DNA from: Acytostelium subglobosum LB1
Taxonomy: Eukaryota; Evosea; Eumycetozoa; Acytosteliales; Acytosteliaceae
Reading direction: 5' to 3'
Length of the DNA: 64,000 nucleotides
NCBI RefSeq assembly: GCF_000787575.1
Contig: NW_012236532.1
Coordinates: 870,612 to 934,611, forward strand
Shown here: positions 22,557 to 36,603 of the stretch, piece by piece
How the letters are laid out: each line of letters begins with the position of its first letter
Position numbering within the stretch: position 1 is the first letter of the stretch
Made by a program: the position numbers and the translations under genes
Notes under the pieces: generated by a model
Database searches by the model: none
Told to the model about the DNA's origin: nothing
Seen by the model: the letters and a program-made list of their open reading frames with translations, nothing else

Positions 22557-24275
22557 CTATCTCTTTGATCCTTTTTGTCCCTGGTACTTCTTGAACTCTT
22601 CCTCGGTCATGGTAGTGAGACAGTCTTGGGTGCCAGTGGCGGCGGCGAACATCTGGAGGTATTTGGCCACCATGGGATTGGTGGTCATCATCTTGCCATC
22701 TTTGACATAACAGGAGTCGTTAATGTTACCAGCACCAAACTCATCATCATCATCTTCGTCATCATAATCATCCTCATAAACATTATCATGGTCGTAGCCA
22801 TACTCGTCATAATAGTCGTATACATCATCATCATCTTCATCCTCGTAGTCATAGTAATCATCTCCATCGTCGGAATCACTTTCGCTCTCTTCGTCATCGC
22901 CAATGTCACCACAGTGGCGCATACAGTCCTTCTCACGCGGCTTGATGTACGTTTGCCACGTGGTCTTGTTGTTGATGGAGGGATGACTACGGATGATCTC
23001 GCACAGACGCAGGTACGGCAGCAGACTGGACGTGGGACTGATGTCCATCTCAAAGTCGATGTAGATGTACTGCAGCGTCTTGTTCTGTTGTAGCGCCTCG
23101 AAGAACAGGCGGATCATGTCACCATGGTCCTCCTCAAACAGGTGCAGCTTGAATGAGAGCGTCTCCACGCCGGTGCAGTGGCGCAGGATGGTTGTGGCGA
23201 TGGCCACGTCCGTGTCGAGCAGCGCGATGGACTTGATGTTGTTGATCGACTCGATGATCAACTTGGTGTTGGGGTCGTTCGGCTGGACGTAGAGGCCGCG
23301 GGGGTCCAGATGCTGGATCTTGCGCTTGACGGGCACCAGCCAGCCCATGTTTGCTCGGATGTCATTGATCGTGCACTTGGTCGACTGCAACAAGTACTTT
23401 GTGATTCGTGCGTTGGTAGGGAAGTTGATGTCCAGCGTGTTCAGAGTGCGCTGTGTCTTGAGGTACGCAAGGAACTTGCTGTTGAAGTCCTCAGAGTTTG
23501 CGACCATCTTCTCCAAGCCGAGGTGTAGCTTCAGACTGTTGAGTTGTCTCATCTCGAGGAGACCGCCAAAGAAGCGCTCGGTGATGGTAGCGTGCTCGAC
23601 CAGACACAATGTAAGATTGATCGTTGAGCACTCCACAATGGACAATGATGTGAGTGATCGCGGTAGTTCTGATGCAATGTAATTGACTAGAAGCATAAAG
23701 TCCTTGACTTCTACGATGCTAGAGACATGCGACTTGTTGATGACCATGAGCTCGAGATGTCGAAGTGTGTTGGCGACACATTGGACGTTGGCGCAGAGTA
23801 ATGGGTGCTTGTCCGGGCTGTAGGACGTGATGAGACGCGTGAGTCGCATGTGTCCGCCCTGGACCAGCTTCCAAAGGGTGGGCTGCTCGTAGCACTTGAG
23901 TGATGTGACGGTCTGACCCATGTATCCGATGATCTCTCTGCTGAGCTTGGCCGGTGGCACGACGGAGCATTCCTCGTCGCCAGGTTCTCCTCCCGCCTTG
24001 TCGGCGGCACACTGACGACAGCTCAACTCGATGCTCTTGAGCGGACCGCTCACAGACACAAGCTTTGTAAAGATACTATGTTCACTGTGATGCTTCAACA
24101 GTGTATGATCGTCGCCTACGAATGATGTATTGAGTGATGCCACTATTCTCAAGTATGTATGAGATACCAAGCCCAATGACAACAGCCATCTTAACTCTCT
24201 CTCACACAGATTGATCCATAACAACTCAATAATCTTCTTATGTAATGATATTGGTAGTTTACTACTTATTGCCAT
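22557..24275 (-). CDS. F-box/LRR-like dictyostelid protein with acidic C-terminus
   Basis: Intronless gene for 572 residues. The N-terminus (ISLHKKIIELLWINLCEREL, then a V-S-H-T-Y-L-R-I-V segment) resembles the F-box-like start of the large dictyostelid families of ubiquitin-ligase adaptors. The middle has irregular leucine-rich segments such as L-N-S-L-K-L-H-L and L-N-T-L-D-I-N-F. Around residues 470-530 is a run of Asp, Glu and Tyr, followed by a more ordered end with M-T-E-E-E-F-K-K-Y. The family function is inferred from architecture only. The gene is convergent with the receptor-like gene, with about 130 bases between them. Confidence 0.65.
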   Translation of the reverse strand: MAISSKLPISLHKKIIELLWINLCERELRWLLSLGLVSHTYLRIVASLNTSFVGDDHTLLKHHSEHSIFTKLVSVSGPLKSIELSCRQCAADKAGGEPGDEECSVVPPAKLSREIIGYMGQTVTSLKCYEQPTLWKLVQGGHMRLTRLITSYSPDKHPLLCANVQCVANTLRHLELMVINKSHVSSIVEVKDFMLLVNYIASELPRSLTSLSIVECSTINLTLCLVEHATITERFFGGLLEMRQLNSLKLHLGLEKMVANSEDFNSKFLAYLKTQRTLNTLDINFPTNARITKYLLQSTKCTINDIRANMGWLVPVKRKIQHLDPRGLYVQPNDPNTKLIIESINNIKSIALLDTDVAIATTILRHCTGVETLSFKLHLFEEDHGDMIRLFFEALQQNKTLQYIYIDFEMDISPTSSLLPYLRLCEIIRSHPSINNKTTWQTYIKPREKDCMRHCGDIGDDEESESDSDDGDDYYDYEDEDDDDVYDYYDEYGYDHDNVYEDDYDDEDDDDEFGAGNINDSCYVKDGKMMTTNPMVAKYLQMFAAATGTQDCLTTMTEEEFKKYQGQKGSKR

Positions 24276-25087
24276 CTATCTCTATCTCTTTCTCTTTGTT
24301 GGTTGTATGGATGAATGCATGAATGACTAAAGTTGAAGTTGAAGTTGATGATGAAGTTAACATGATTGATTTCTTTGAATGATGAAGTTTATTTGTTTGG
24401 ACATATCCAATGAACTACTTGTCTGGATCACAACTTCATTCATTCATTCATTCATTCATTAGATGTAGTTGGACAAACAATAACATTGAAAAAGTCTGCG
24501 AGGGTATGTCTGCGAGGGTATGTCTGCGAGGGTATCTGTGAGGGTTTGTTGACACAAACTTGTTGTGTGATACACTCTGAGAGATTGGTTTTCAACCAAC
24601 ACTCACACTCATCATGTGGATGTGAGCATGACCACAAGGCAGAGAGAGCATGCTCTTGTGTGTTGGATGCCAAGTCTAAAGGCTCAGGCCCCAATGCATA
24701 TGACATACAAGTACCCCTTCAATGATCCAATCTACACACATGTATATATTACACACACACAACACACATTAACAATAACAACAATAACAACAATTACACC
24801 ATTACAAGTAGTATAGAGTGACGATGCATAATAGTACTTGTCATCATACCAACCCAACACTACAACATTGATCGATCAACTTTAAACTCTAAAGTTACAT
24901 TCAATCAATCAACAAACAATATCACCCTTAAAGGTATTAAACCAAAAGGTGTTTGTTGCATTGGCATTATTCAATCACATTGACATCCATCACATCCATT
25001 CATTCCAATCAATCAACTATATACATATACTTATATACTTATATATAGATATATAATACATATAATAATACAACATTGCCATTGACG
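24276..25087. other. Spacer holding a 14-base tandem repeat
   Basis: This is the region between divergent genes. It contains a three-copy 14-base repeat (listed separately), a patch at 24540-24720 that is open on both strands without recognisable protein, CA runs, and an AT-rich leader before the HTTM gene. No gene is supported. Confidence 0.4.
24494..24546. repeat. 14-base tandem repeat, GTCTGCGAGGGTAT unit
   Basis: Three exact copies are followed by a decayed fourth (CTGTGAGGGTTT). The same unit recurs as a partial pair near 47813-47834, so it belongs to a dispersed repeat. Confidence 0.75.
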
Positions 25088-27439
25088 ATGGCATTGACTA
25101 CAAAAAAGGTCTGGACTACGGTCCAGTCAAAGATACGCACTATATTCGGTGTGGACAGACGTTCCTTGGCCTTGATGAGAGTGATGCTCGGTGTAATCGG
25201 TATCTTTGATCTCATTGACAGGTTCCCTGATATCAAAGCACATTACTCTGGTATGTCCATCCATCCATCCATTCAATCATTCAATCAATCATTCAATCAA
25301 TCAAACATATACTTACATACTCACATGACATTAGACGAGGGATTCTTACCAAGAGCAACTGCCGCCGAACATTTCTGGCATCCAAACTGGTTCTCTTACC
25401 ATATGTGGAGTGGCAATGTTATCCACATTCAATTGTTGTTCCTACTCAATGCGTTGGTTTGCTTCTCCGTCCTCGTTGGCTATCGTTCCAGAACCAGCAT
25501 GTTCTTGATGTGGACGTTCATCCTGTCCATCCAATCCAGAAACAACATTGTTGGACATGGAGGTGATCTCTATCTCAGATGCATGGCCTTCTTTGCCATG
25601 TTCCTACCCATCGGAGATGTCTGGTCCCTTGACAGCGCATTCAAACGTCCAGTCATCCGACGTGAGTTCAAGAAGTACAATGTCCTCAGCATTGGTAAGT
25701 GATTGATTGTTGGGTGCGAGCACAACAACGCGCTAACCATGTACGTATACACAGTGACGGTCGCAGTACTACTTCAAGTATCATTCCTCTACGTGTTCTC
25801 ATTCATTCACAAGACTGGCGATGAATGGAGAAAGGACTACACTGCAACATTCTTGGCACTCAAGCTGGATTACTTCAAGACTGCACCAACTGAATACATC
25901 GTGCCATACTTTGAGGTGCTCAAGGTGCTCACATTCCTCGTGCTCTACTATGAGGGCTACGGAATCTTGCTCTGCCTCTCACCCGTCTACACCAGCCAGC
26001 TCAAGACCCTTGGCGCCCTGGCATTCTTTGGCCTCCACGTTGGCTTTGGTCTGTTCATGCGTCTTGGCATCTTCAGTCCGGTGTGCGCAGCCGGCTCCGT
26101 GCTGCTATTCCCCGCCTGGATGTGGGACAAGCTGCTGGGCAGTCTCAAGAGCAAAGAGAGAAGCAACTTCAAGCTCTACTACAGTGCCAAGACTGGCTAC
26201 ACTATTGCCGGCATTGCTTCGACCTTCTTCCTGTTGCCCGAGGTCGAGGTGGCCAGGATCCCACAAAACTTCAAGGATGTCTTGAGCGGAGGAGATGGTG
26301 CCTACAGCAGGGACGACTCATTGTTCAGCAATGCCAACAACCAGCCACAGCAGATCGCCGCTGTTGCACCATGGATCATCACCAAGGATAGCAAGGGCAC
26401 CTTCCACACTGGATACAATGCATTCACATCCATCTTGCGCGCCTCCCCAATCCTTTGGCCTTTCGCCAGACTGTCGCAGACCAGCATTGTCCGTGCTGGA
26501 TCACGCAAGGTCTTCAAGATGTGGGTGGCCAACGACAATGAGTTCAACAAGCAGTCAAAGACCGCCGCCAATATCTCAACCGAGGTTGGCCAGCGTCTTG
26601 ACTCGTCGGACGGCGCCAACGATGAGGATCACCACGTGTTCAAGAAGCCCAAGGGAATCAGACCATTCAAGCTAGCACGCAAGGCCGTTGTCAACGGATT
26701 CATCGGATTCTGCATCGTCCTGATCTTCATGTGGAACTGCCAGTCGGCCAACACTGGCCTCGACATCACCTTCCCACACAAGTACCAGGACTTTATGTTC
26801 GCTCTCAGACTGGACCAGATGTGGTCTATGTTCTCACCACGCCCGCCCGCAGTGCTCTGGTGGTACTCGTTCGAGGCCGAGCTAGACAATGGTGCGAGCA
26901 CGGAGCTGTGGGCCAACGACGGCATGTTCACGATGAAGGGCAATCCCGCGCCATTCTCTGTCGGCAAGCCATGGCCATACGCGTCCTGCGTTGGCAACCA
27001 CAGATGGTTCAAGATGTACGAGATCTACAACGCCGGCACCAACTTTGAGATCGTGCGTCGCGGCTTTGGAAAGTGGTTGTGCAATGAGTGGAACTCGCAG
27101 CATGCCGGTGGCGAGCGTCTATACAAGTTCAACGTGGTCTACAGGAGTGAGCAGCAGCACTACAACTACACAACCTCTCCATTAGATCCAATGGTACTCT
27201 GGACTCAACAATGTTATGATAAGCCAGTTGTCCATGTTGCACCAACTCCTCAACCTGTATATATACCACCACCCCAGCAAGAGCAACAGCAGCAGCAACA
27301 AGATCAGCAACAACAGGCTCCACAGATATCACCTCCATCACAGGAATTACTGAAGCAACAAGAAGAGATGCAAAGGGAGTATGAAAGGCAACAGGCGTTG
27401 TTGCAGCAGCAACAGCAACCTGAGATTATAGTTCAGTAG
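25088..27439 (+). CDS. HTTM-domain multipass membrane protein
   Basis: Membrane protein of 735 residues from exons 25088-25250, 25335-25694 and 25755-27439. It shows the horizontally transferred transmembrane (HTTM) arrangement shared with vitamin K-dependent gamma-carboxylase: R-R-S-L-A-L-M-R-V-M-L-G near the N-terminus, repeated membrane helices, GHGGDLYLRCMAFFAMFLPI, and a later DQMWSMFSPRP block typical of bacterial HTTM proteins. The C-terminus is glutamine and proline rich, which is a dictyostelid addition. I cannot tell whether it has carboxylase activity, because the lumenal carboxylase domain is not recognisable. The first true ATG is at 25088. Introns have GTATGT and GTAAGT donors. 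Confidence 0.78.
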
Positions 27440-27656
27440 TGTAGTACAGCTAATTAATAAAGAGCGCGTCATGGTCCTAGTCCATACATTCCCATCACAT
27501 TCCTTGTTTCCAGTTTCCAACTTTGTTGTTTCGTTTGTTCTCCCCCCTTTTTAGTCGAGTTCAAGTTCAAAACGAACCTGAACACTCCATCTTGGTTCAA
27601 ACTACAATCAGATGAGCAGGTATTACTCGACACTGTTCAAACATATACATACAGCC

Positions 27657-28870
27657 ATGTCATCATCTCCACTCACTATCTGCACTCACTCTGGCTCGTT
27701 CCATGCAGACGAAGCACTAGCCTGTTTCATGTTGAAACAGACTAACAAGTATAAGGATGCACGTAAGTAATGAATGATTGAATGAATGAATAAGTGAGCA
27801 GTCATAACTAACATCTTTGTCACTCAAAGAGATCATTAGAAGTCGTGATGCGGCTGTTGTTGACAAGGCAGATGTAGCTGTCGATGTTGGAGCTGTTTAC
27901 GATCTCAACAGGAACAGATTCGATCATCATCAAGCTGGCTTCACAGAGACATTCGATGAGCAGCATGAGACAAAGCTGAGCAGTGCTGGTCTCGTATACA
28001 AGTATGATCATCATCTCACATTGGACGATGTAGACAAGGACAGGACATGAACTAACTTTTATGTGTACACACTGCAGACACTTTGGCAAAGAGATCATCA
28101 AGTCAAGATTGAGTCTGAACGACGAGTGCACATCGATCATCTTTAACAAGGTCTATAATGAGTTCATTGAGGAGTTGGACGGCGTTGACAATGGTATTGA
28201 GCGCTACCCAATCGATATTAAGCCAAAGTATAGAGTCACCTCCACTATTGGTCAGCGCGTATCAACACTCAATCCAAACTGGAATGAGCCACAGACTGAC
28301 GAGCTGTTGGGACAACGCTTTGAGAAGGCCATGCAGTTGATGGGCGAGACATTCTTGGACAAGGTGGACTACTTTGGCAACAGCTGGCTGCCTGCACGCT
28401 CAATTGTCGAGCGAGCTCTGCTGACACGTCGCGAGGTGCACCCATCGGGTCAGATCATTGTGTTGGATCAGGTCTGTCCATGGAAGGATCATCTGTACGA
28501 GTTGGAGGCTGTTCACGACGTCAAGGAGAAGCCAGTGCTGTTCTGTTTGTTCCAGGACAACCTTGGAAGCTGGCGCGTGCAGGCCGTCAATCTCGATGGC
28601 TCATTTGCTCTGCGCAAGGCACTCCCTGAGGCCTGGAGAGGTCGTCGTGACAAGGAGCTCAGTGAGCTCGTTGGAATCGAGGGTTGTATATTCACTCGTA
28701 AGTTAATCAATATCTTGTGGATTGATGATGGATGGAGTGGACGGATTGTGATGAATGTGAGGCTAACTTGGTTGTATTGTCCAACACACATAGATGCAAA
28801 TGGATTCATTGGAGGACATGCCAACAAAGATGGAGCATTGGTGATGGCCATCAAGGGACTTGAGTCATAA
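27657..28870 (+). CDS. myg1: MYG1 family 3'-5' RNA exonuclease
   Basis: Nuclease of the DHH-like MYG1 family, which processes RNA in the nucleolus and mitochondria of yeast and mammals. Four exons (27657-27762, 27830-28001, 28078-28697, 28794-28870) give 324 residues. Family motifs are CTHSGSFHADEALACFML, S-R-D-A-A-V-V-D-K-A-D, D-V-G-A-V-Y-D, the FDHHQ metal-binding motif, FGNSWLPAR, LPEAWRGRRDKEL and the terminal HANGFIGGHANKDGALVMA. I see no clear mitochondrial targeting sequence, as the N-terminus is short. Length is normal for the family. Confidence 0.93.
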
Positions 28871-29227
28871 TACTTGTCTACTCATTTGGAATAAATCCAA
28901 GGATTATGGATGAATGAATGAATGGCCAACACTGTGGCTATGACAGTGGAGATGGCTGTGGCTGTAGCTAATGCTTGTTGTTGCAGCTGTACTGCTTGGT
29001 GGACTTGTTTCCCATCACCAACACGTACTTGTTGTCCCTCTTTAATATTATCTGTTTAGTTCTGGAACTGGATAATTTATCACTTTGAGTTATTACCTCC
29101 TTTTTTTCAAATTGATCGTTGGAAGTGTGAACGGATGATCATCCATTTCAAATCTGATTGATTGATCAACAACTGAAGTAAAGACGACCAATCATCAATC
29201 AATCATTCAGTACTGACGACGTGAATA
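28871..29227. other. Spacer between myg1 and eaf6
   Basis: 3' flank of myg1 with AATAAATCC near 28891, then an AT-rich leader with TGATTGATT repeats. No open frame is supported. Confidence 0.5.
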
Positions 29228-29939
29228 ATGGACGACTCAAGGTCATCCGATATAGATACAGGTGAAGACGAGGTAGATGACAACACCTCTGGTGATGAAT
29301 CGTCATCCACGACGACAACAACAACGACAACCACAACTACGACATCATCGTCATCGTCCAACTCTTTACAGACGACCAAATCAATAATAGATGGATCTCC
29401 AAAGTTGAGAGACAAGGCAGAGATCGTTGCAGAGTTGGAGGCGCTGGTGGCTGAGAAGGAGTCGATCGAGTCAAAGTACGCAAGCATCGAGCGACAGATA
29501 TATGCGTTGGAGGGGCGCTACCTGGAGGACACGCACCACATTGGCAACGTGATCCGTGGCTGGGACGGCTACCTCTCGGGCAGTGGTGCCCTCAAGAAGC
29601 TGCGATGGCGAGAGGTCGACAGAGTATTTTCACAATCATCCATTACCTATCAAGACTCGGTATGTTGTTGATCATCATTCATTCATTCATTCATTCAATC
29701 ATTCATTGTCTAACTTCCAATCAATCAATCGACTTGTAGATAAGCGATAAGAGTGCTAATGATGTACCATTTAAAGAGGGTAAGTCCATGTTTGTTGTTG
29801 GTCAGTCGCTACCGAGGTTTGGTCAAGTTACCTGTTGACTAACAATGATCACTTCGTCTCCCCGCCACTAAATATAGAGGATGAGGTCATAAGAAGGAAG
29901 AAGACAACCGACAAGATTAAGAAGAGAAGTCAAGGATAG
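29228..29939 (+). CDS. eaf6: Eaf6/MEAF6 histone acetyltransferase subunit
   Basis: Subunit shared by NuA4- and MOZ/HBO1-type acetyltransferase complexes. Three exons (29228-29659, 29740-29779, 29878-29939) give 177 residues. The N-terminus is acidic with a poly-Thr/Ser run. The family core follows: L-E-A-L-V-A-E-K-E-S-I-E, then I-E-R-Q-I-Y-A-L-E-G-R-Y-L-E-D-T, then GNVIRGWDGYLSGSGALKKL and the F-S-Q-S-S-I-T-Y end box. A basic tail (RRKKTTDKIKKRSQG) closes the protein. The second exon is only 40 bases, but its phases join correctly. Confidence 0.92.
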
Positions 29940-30058
29940 GAGTTGGCCACAGATCGTTGTTGCCAAACAAACTACTTGGAACGATTTAAATATACTATTA
30001 TGTACATATATATATACAATGCACTGGTGAATGATCTAGGGATTGGACGATGGATCGA

Positions 30059-31252
30059 TCAGTGGATACCATAAGGGTCGATGGTAAACAGACATCTCTG
30101 ATTGGTTCTCTATATGTGAGGGACAAGTTAGTTATGATTCCATGGCCATTGCGTATGTCACTTGGTGAAACATACATATCTAGTGGACTTCTCCAACATG
30201 ATTGATCTTTCTATGTTCTCATCATCGTTGAACTCACAATCAAGCATGAGTTGATGGTTGGACACTGCTGCCCACGACTCACCAAGTCCTGGCTTGTGTC
30301 CAGACTTGTTCTGTCCATTCTGATCATCTGCGCCAACAGTGTTGTTTGTTACCTGTCAATGTGTTCGATACATGGGAATGAGTTAGTTATATACCAAGCT
30401 TGGTGTGCTATCGCGGTCTCCAACTTACTAACACTGCAATCTGATGATGATCGGCAATAGACTTTAGTAGTCTGGCTATTCTCATCATTACAAAGTGACC
30501 ATGTGTAGACTTGCCACCAAGTGTTGATGAGAGCAATGTTCCAACAGAGTCGACCACAATCAGTTTGAGTCTATCATAGAACTCGCTACTCTTTGACTCC
30601 AAAGCTATATGAGTGTTCTCCAGAATCTCTATCAACTTCATAGGGTCGTAACAGTTGTGCCACTTTATCCTATCCAAAATGGCCAAGATTGATTGATCAG
30701 TGTCCTACAGGGTTGGGTTGGTCAGTACATGTCTAGGATGTCTCGAGAAAGATGAACACATACAACTGGTTCAAAGCCTTCTTGACATTCGGCCACTAGT
30801 TGGTACTTGTGCATTTCGACAACTCTGTCGGCGGAGAAGGCAGAGGATGTGTCGATATAGAGTACACTGATACCATGATGTTTGGCCAATTGAAGTGATG
30901 TGAACATTGCCATTTGAGTCTTGCCACATGATGTTGGTCCAACAAGTTCAGTGAGTTCACCAGTGGCCAATCCTCCACCCAGCAGTAGGTCTAGACAACA
31001 ACGAGTAGGCAACAGTGGTGCTCGCAATTGTGATTGATAGTGATCGCTTGCCAATACGGGCGTGGCACAGAAGTACTTTTGAAGATCCCTCTGTATCCTT
31101 TGTATCAAGTCCACTGGCAACTTTGTCTTATCATGCAGTCTTGTCGCATCCTGATATAACAATGCATCAACAGTTGTAACATCAGCTTGTTCCAATGCCA
31201 AAATATTATCCTCACTTAATAACTTGCTATGGTATTCTCTTAACTCTGACAT
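30059..31252 (-). CDS. rad51d: RAD51D-like recombinase paralogue
   Basis: RecA-fold ATPase for homologous recombination repair. Four exons (30764-31252, 30429-30704, 30176-30352, 30059-30109) give 330 residues, close to the 328 of human RAD51D. It has the N-terminal helical region, the Walker A motif GPTSCGKTQM, the Walker B strand LKLIVVDSVGTLL and a terminal block G-L-G-E-S-W that aligns with human G-L-G-R-T-W. The last exon encodes 16 residues (RTNQRCLFTIDPYGIH). Without it, translation would read into the intron and stop after V-C-F-T-K. Splicing gives K-S-T-R-Y-R-T-N, which fits the family end better. The start is the ATG at 31252. Confidence 0.9.
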
Positions 31253-31811
31253 ATGTATGTGTACGTACAAATAATTAATGTATATATATGGTAATAAACA
31301 AATAATTGATACAAATAACTGAATTACATATTGTTTAGTCGACTTGGAGTTTCCGAACTTTTCATCTTCTTAGAAAATGACTTGTCTTCATTCATTTCAT
31401 TCCGCATATTCAAAGAGAGATAATAACATAATAACAAGGACAATGTCAAAGACTACTGCTACTACTACAACAACAATATAATGTTGATGTAACTTAGAGC
31501 ATGGTCGAAAGAGCAGAACATAACATTGTTCAGTCCTCTCTCCTCTATCCATACTCGAGTCTTCTTGACAATGGTTATCTTTGTTTTACAACCTTGATAA
31601 TCACATGTAGGTGGCCTAATGAATGTAATTAGTTAGTTTCAATATTGGACAATCACTAGTCCAGTCATACCGGTACCTAAAATCACAATCAAGGTCATCT
31701 CTCAAACATCGAAGTCAATGCCAAGAGGCAGAAACACTTTCACTCGGACTCTAATGATTATAATGAAAGAAAGCTCCAACGAGCTTCATTGATATTATAT
31801 TATATTACAGA
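31253..31811. other. Spacer between rad51d and the U-box gene
   Basis: Contains the upstream region of rad51d, and the 3' flank of the U-box gene near 31790 (TATATTATATTA). The middle is unremarkable, with no supported gene. Confidence 0.45.
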
Positions 31812-32982
31812 TTATGGTTGGAGTGCCCATCCCTTCTCAAGATCATTGCCATTCCAACAATCGGACACCTTCATGTTCTTCTTGATCACTTTGTACTGCT
31901 TGATCTTCTCAACCAGATTGGGCTTGCATTTGTACACGTCCTCCATGGTCATTGGCTGACGCGTCCTTGGATTGGTCTTGTTCATCTCCAGCCAGCCGTA
32001 GAGACAGTCGTAGCAGTAGTAGGTGGCAGTCTGACCGTCCATTGTGAAGTGGGGGTCGACCAGCCCGCCAAAGCATATGCAGCACCTGTAGCCATTCTGC
32101 TCGACGCTGCTCAGCGCGCACATGAACTGCTCCTTGAGCCCAATGTCATACTTGAACTTGGTCAGTCGCTCTTTGTACATGAATGACTGCTCGATGCTTT
32201 CTTCCAGGCCGTCATAGAGCATCTTGATGTCTCTTTGCTCCAGCGCCGACTCGACTAAATTGGTCGTGCCCGAGAAGATTGCGCCTATCGTTGTTGGTAC
32301 GGCGAATCTCACACTCGTTCCGCCAGTGAGCGAGGACAGTGCGAGGCCTCCAAGCATTGTGACGACGCCGCCCACTAACGACGCCGCACCAGAATGTTCC
32401 TGCTTCTTCATCTTGTCGACTTTGTCCGCCAGGTTGACTTTGGTGCGGTCGACTTCCAGTACCAAGTTGTTGACATGGCCACTGATATCGTCGTACAGTA
32501 GACACATGGTTGCTTGGATGGCTTCAAGCTCCCAGGCAAAGGCTACAATATCAATGTCGCCAACATCCCTGCAGTAGATATCCTTGAACTTTATATACTG
32601 TTGACAAAAGGATTTGGTACAGCACAGGACTCCACGCAATACCTTAATAGCTCCAACAGTATTATTATAGAACCTTGGTACAGAGATAAGTTTGATCAAC
32701 TTCTCCATGCGTTCAAACTCAAAAGTCAGCAACTCTTGAGCCACAACAAAGAAGTCTATCTGTTGATTGTGATATATGAACGAGCGAATGTGATTGATAG
32801 AGTTAGTGAGTAAGTGATTGTGATTGAGTGTTCTTTCATTCATTTATTACCTTGGGCTTATCTTGTTTGATTGTCTGATACTGTTCATTGAGTACTACTG
32901 CATCCCTTTGATCATCAGGTGACATACGACTCCAACTCCTAATAAAGGGTTGCTTCTTAGAATCGTTGAACTCTGTTGACAT
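31812..32982 (-). CDS. U-box/RING-like protein with hydrophobic Gly-rich segment
   Basis: Two exons (32851-32982 and 31812-32759) encode 359 residues. The middle has a glycine-rich hydrophobic stretch (S-L-V-G-G-V-V-T-M-L-G-G-L-A-L) that could insert in or lie against a membrane. The C-terminal domain begins YRCCICFGGLVDPHF and has Y-Y-C-Y-D-C-L-Y-G-W-L, P-R-T-R-Q-P-M and K-P-N-L-V-E-K-I. This layout matches U-box E2-binding domains, with some extra cysteines recalling a RING. It may therefore act as an E3 ubiquitin ligase. A long helical region precedes the hydrophobic stretch. No closer family was recognised. Confidence 0.68.
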
Positions 32983-33240
32983 GTTGTGATATCCTATGTT
33001 ATAACTATTTGATTGGTTGCTTGATCAATTGATTGACAAGTTAAATGATCACAATCAAACCAAAGTTCCCTCATTTGGAAATTCCGAATTCCAGGTCTTC
33101 TCGAGAAGACCATGTACGATTGAAAGACCGATCGTCCGATTGATTGATGAACACACAAAGGAATGGTTCCAGAAGTAATTAACTCACATATATGTGCTTT
33201 ATTGGTATCAATCAATGATGATGTTGATATCCAGGTCGTC

Positions 33241-35727
<2,487 letters not shown>

Positions 35728-36603
35728 TTATGGAGAGATGGTCGATGGAGTGTTGAGACGGTGGATGATTGGAGTTCTGATCAAATCCTCAGCGACGAAA
35801 TCAACAGTGGCATCAAAGTGGTTGGAATCAGCCCAGGTAGTGAAAGTGCATGTGAAGCCAGTGGTGGTGATGTTGCTGGCGTTGACCTGGATGCGAGTGG
35901 TGTAGCACTTGCCATGGGCCGAGTTGGCGTCGATGTGGCGCAGACCAAGGGCCACGGATGGAGCGCAGAGGAATGGCACTGGGAAGGTCACCTGGCGGGT
36001 GGCCGATCTCGAGCCCGAGGTCGATGGCTCGATTGAGCTGAGCTCACGGTTGCCAATGGCGACCGATCCAATCTGGGTGGTTGGGTAGGTGTTGAAGGGC
36101 AGGTGGTACAGCTCCCAGCGGAGACCCATGTTGGAGTTGAAGGTCACTGGGTGGAGGGCGATCGAACGGGCGTAAATGGGTGGGTCGAAGGCGTAGGCGA
36201 CAGGGGTGTCGACATCGGTGTTACCAAAGATCTTGGCTCCGCCAATCAGGTTGAACCAGTTCTTGTTGTCCTGGCTGAAGCGGATTGTGTATGCGGTGAT
36301 GAACTGGTCGGTTCCACTACGGCCCTGGGTGGCAATGCCGGTGAACATTCTGGGGGCGTCACAGCTGGCAACAATGTACTGCTTGTCATCGACGGCACCT
36401 GGTACCCAACCGGAGATTCCACCTGGACGTGGGCTGATAAAGTTGAGTCTGCAGTGGAAGATACTGTAGTCTGGGCTGTAGTCAGAGGACGAGCTAAGGT
36501 TCAACGATCCATTGTAGATTCCGGCAACTCCATTATCCAAAAGGGCATCAACGGTAGTTGGAACAACGGTTTGTGGGCATTCACAGTCAGTGGTAGTAAT
36601 CAT
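35728..36603 (-). CDS. Discoidin (F5/8 type C plus H-type lectin)
   Basis: Galactose/GalNAc-binding lectin, made in large amounts when dictyostelids starve and aggregate. A single exon encodes 291 residues. Residues about 10-160 form the discoidin (F5/8 type C) domain, with W-V-P-G-A-V-D-D-K-Q-Y-I-V-A-S-C and S-I-A-L-H-P-V-T-F. Residues about 175-270 are the H-type lectin domain, with R-I-Q-V-N-A-S-N-I-T-T-T-G-F-T-C. The segment that holds R-G-D in D. discoideum discoidin I (as I recall it, G-R-G-D-A-D-Q-W) reads G-R-S-G-T-D-Q-F, so the cell-attachment motif is absent. The C-terminus is about 20 residues longer than I expect for discoidin I. No signal peptide is seen, as usual for discoidins. 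Confidence 0.93.
   Translation of the reverse strand: MITTTDCECPQTVVPTTVDALLDNGVAGIYNGSLNLSSSSDYSPDYSIFHCRLNFISPRPGGISGWVPGAVDDKQYIVASCDAPRMFTGIATQGRSGTDQFITAYTIRFSQDNKNWFNLIGGAKIFGNTDVDTPVAYAFDPPIYARSIALHPVTFNSNMGLRWELYHLPFNTYPTTQIGSVAIGNRELSSIEPSTSGSRSATRQVTFPVPFLCAPSVALGLRHIDANSAHGKCYTTRIQVNASNITTTGFTCTFTTWADSNHFDATVDFVAEDLIRTPIIHRLNTPSTISP

Noticed and set aside
24494-24546. Short direct repeats that might suggest a CRISPR array
   Set aside because: The units are contiguous 14-mers without spacers, in a eukaryotic nuclear genome.
24452-24725. Overlapping open frames on both strands beside the 14-base repeat
   Set aside because: Both are open because of the repeat and GC content. Neither gives a protein-like pattern or a start context.
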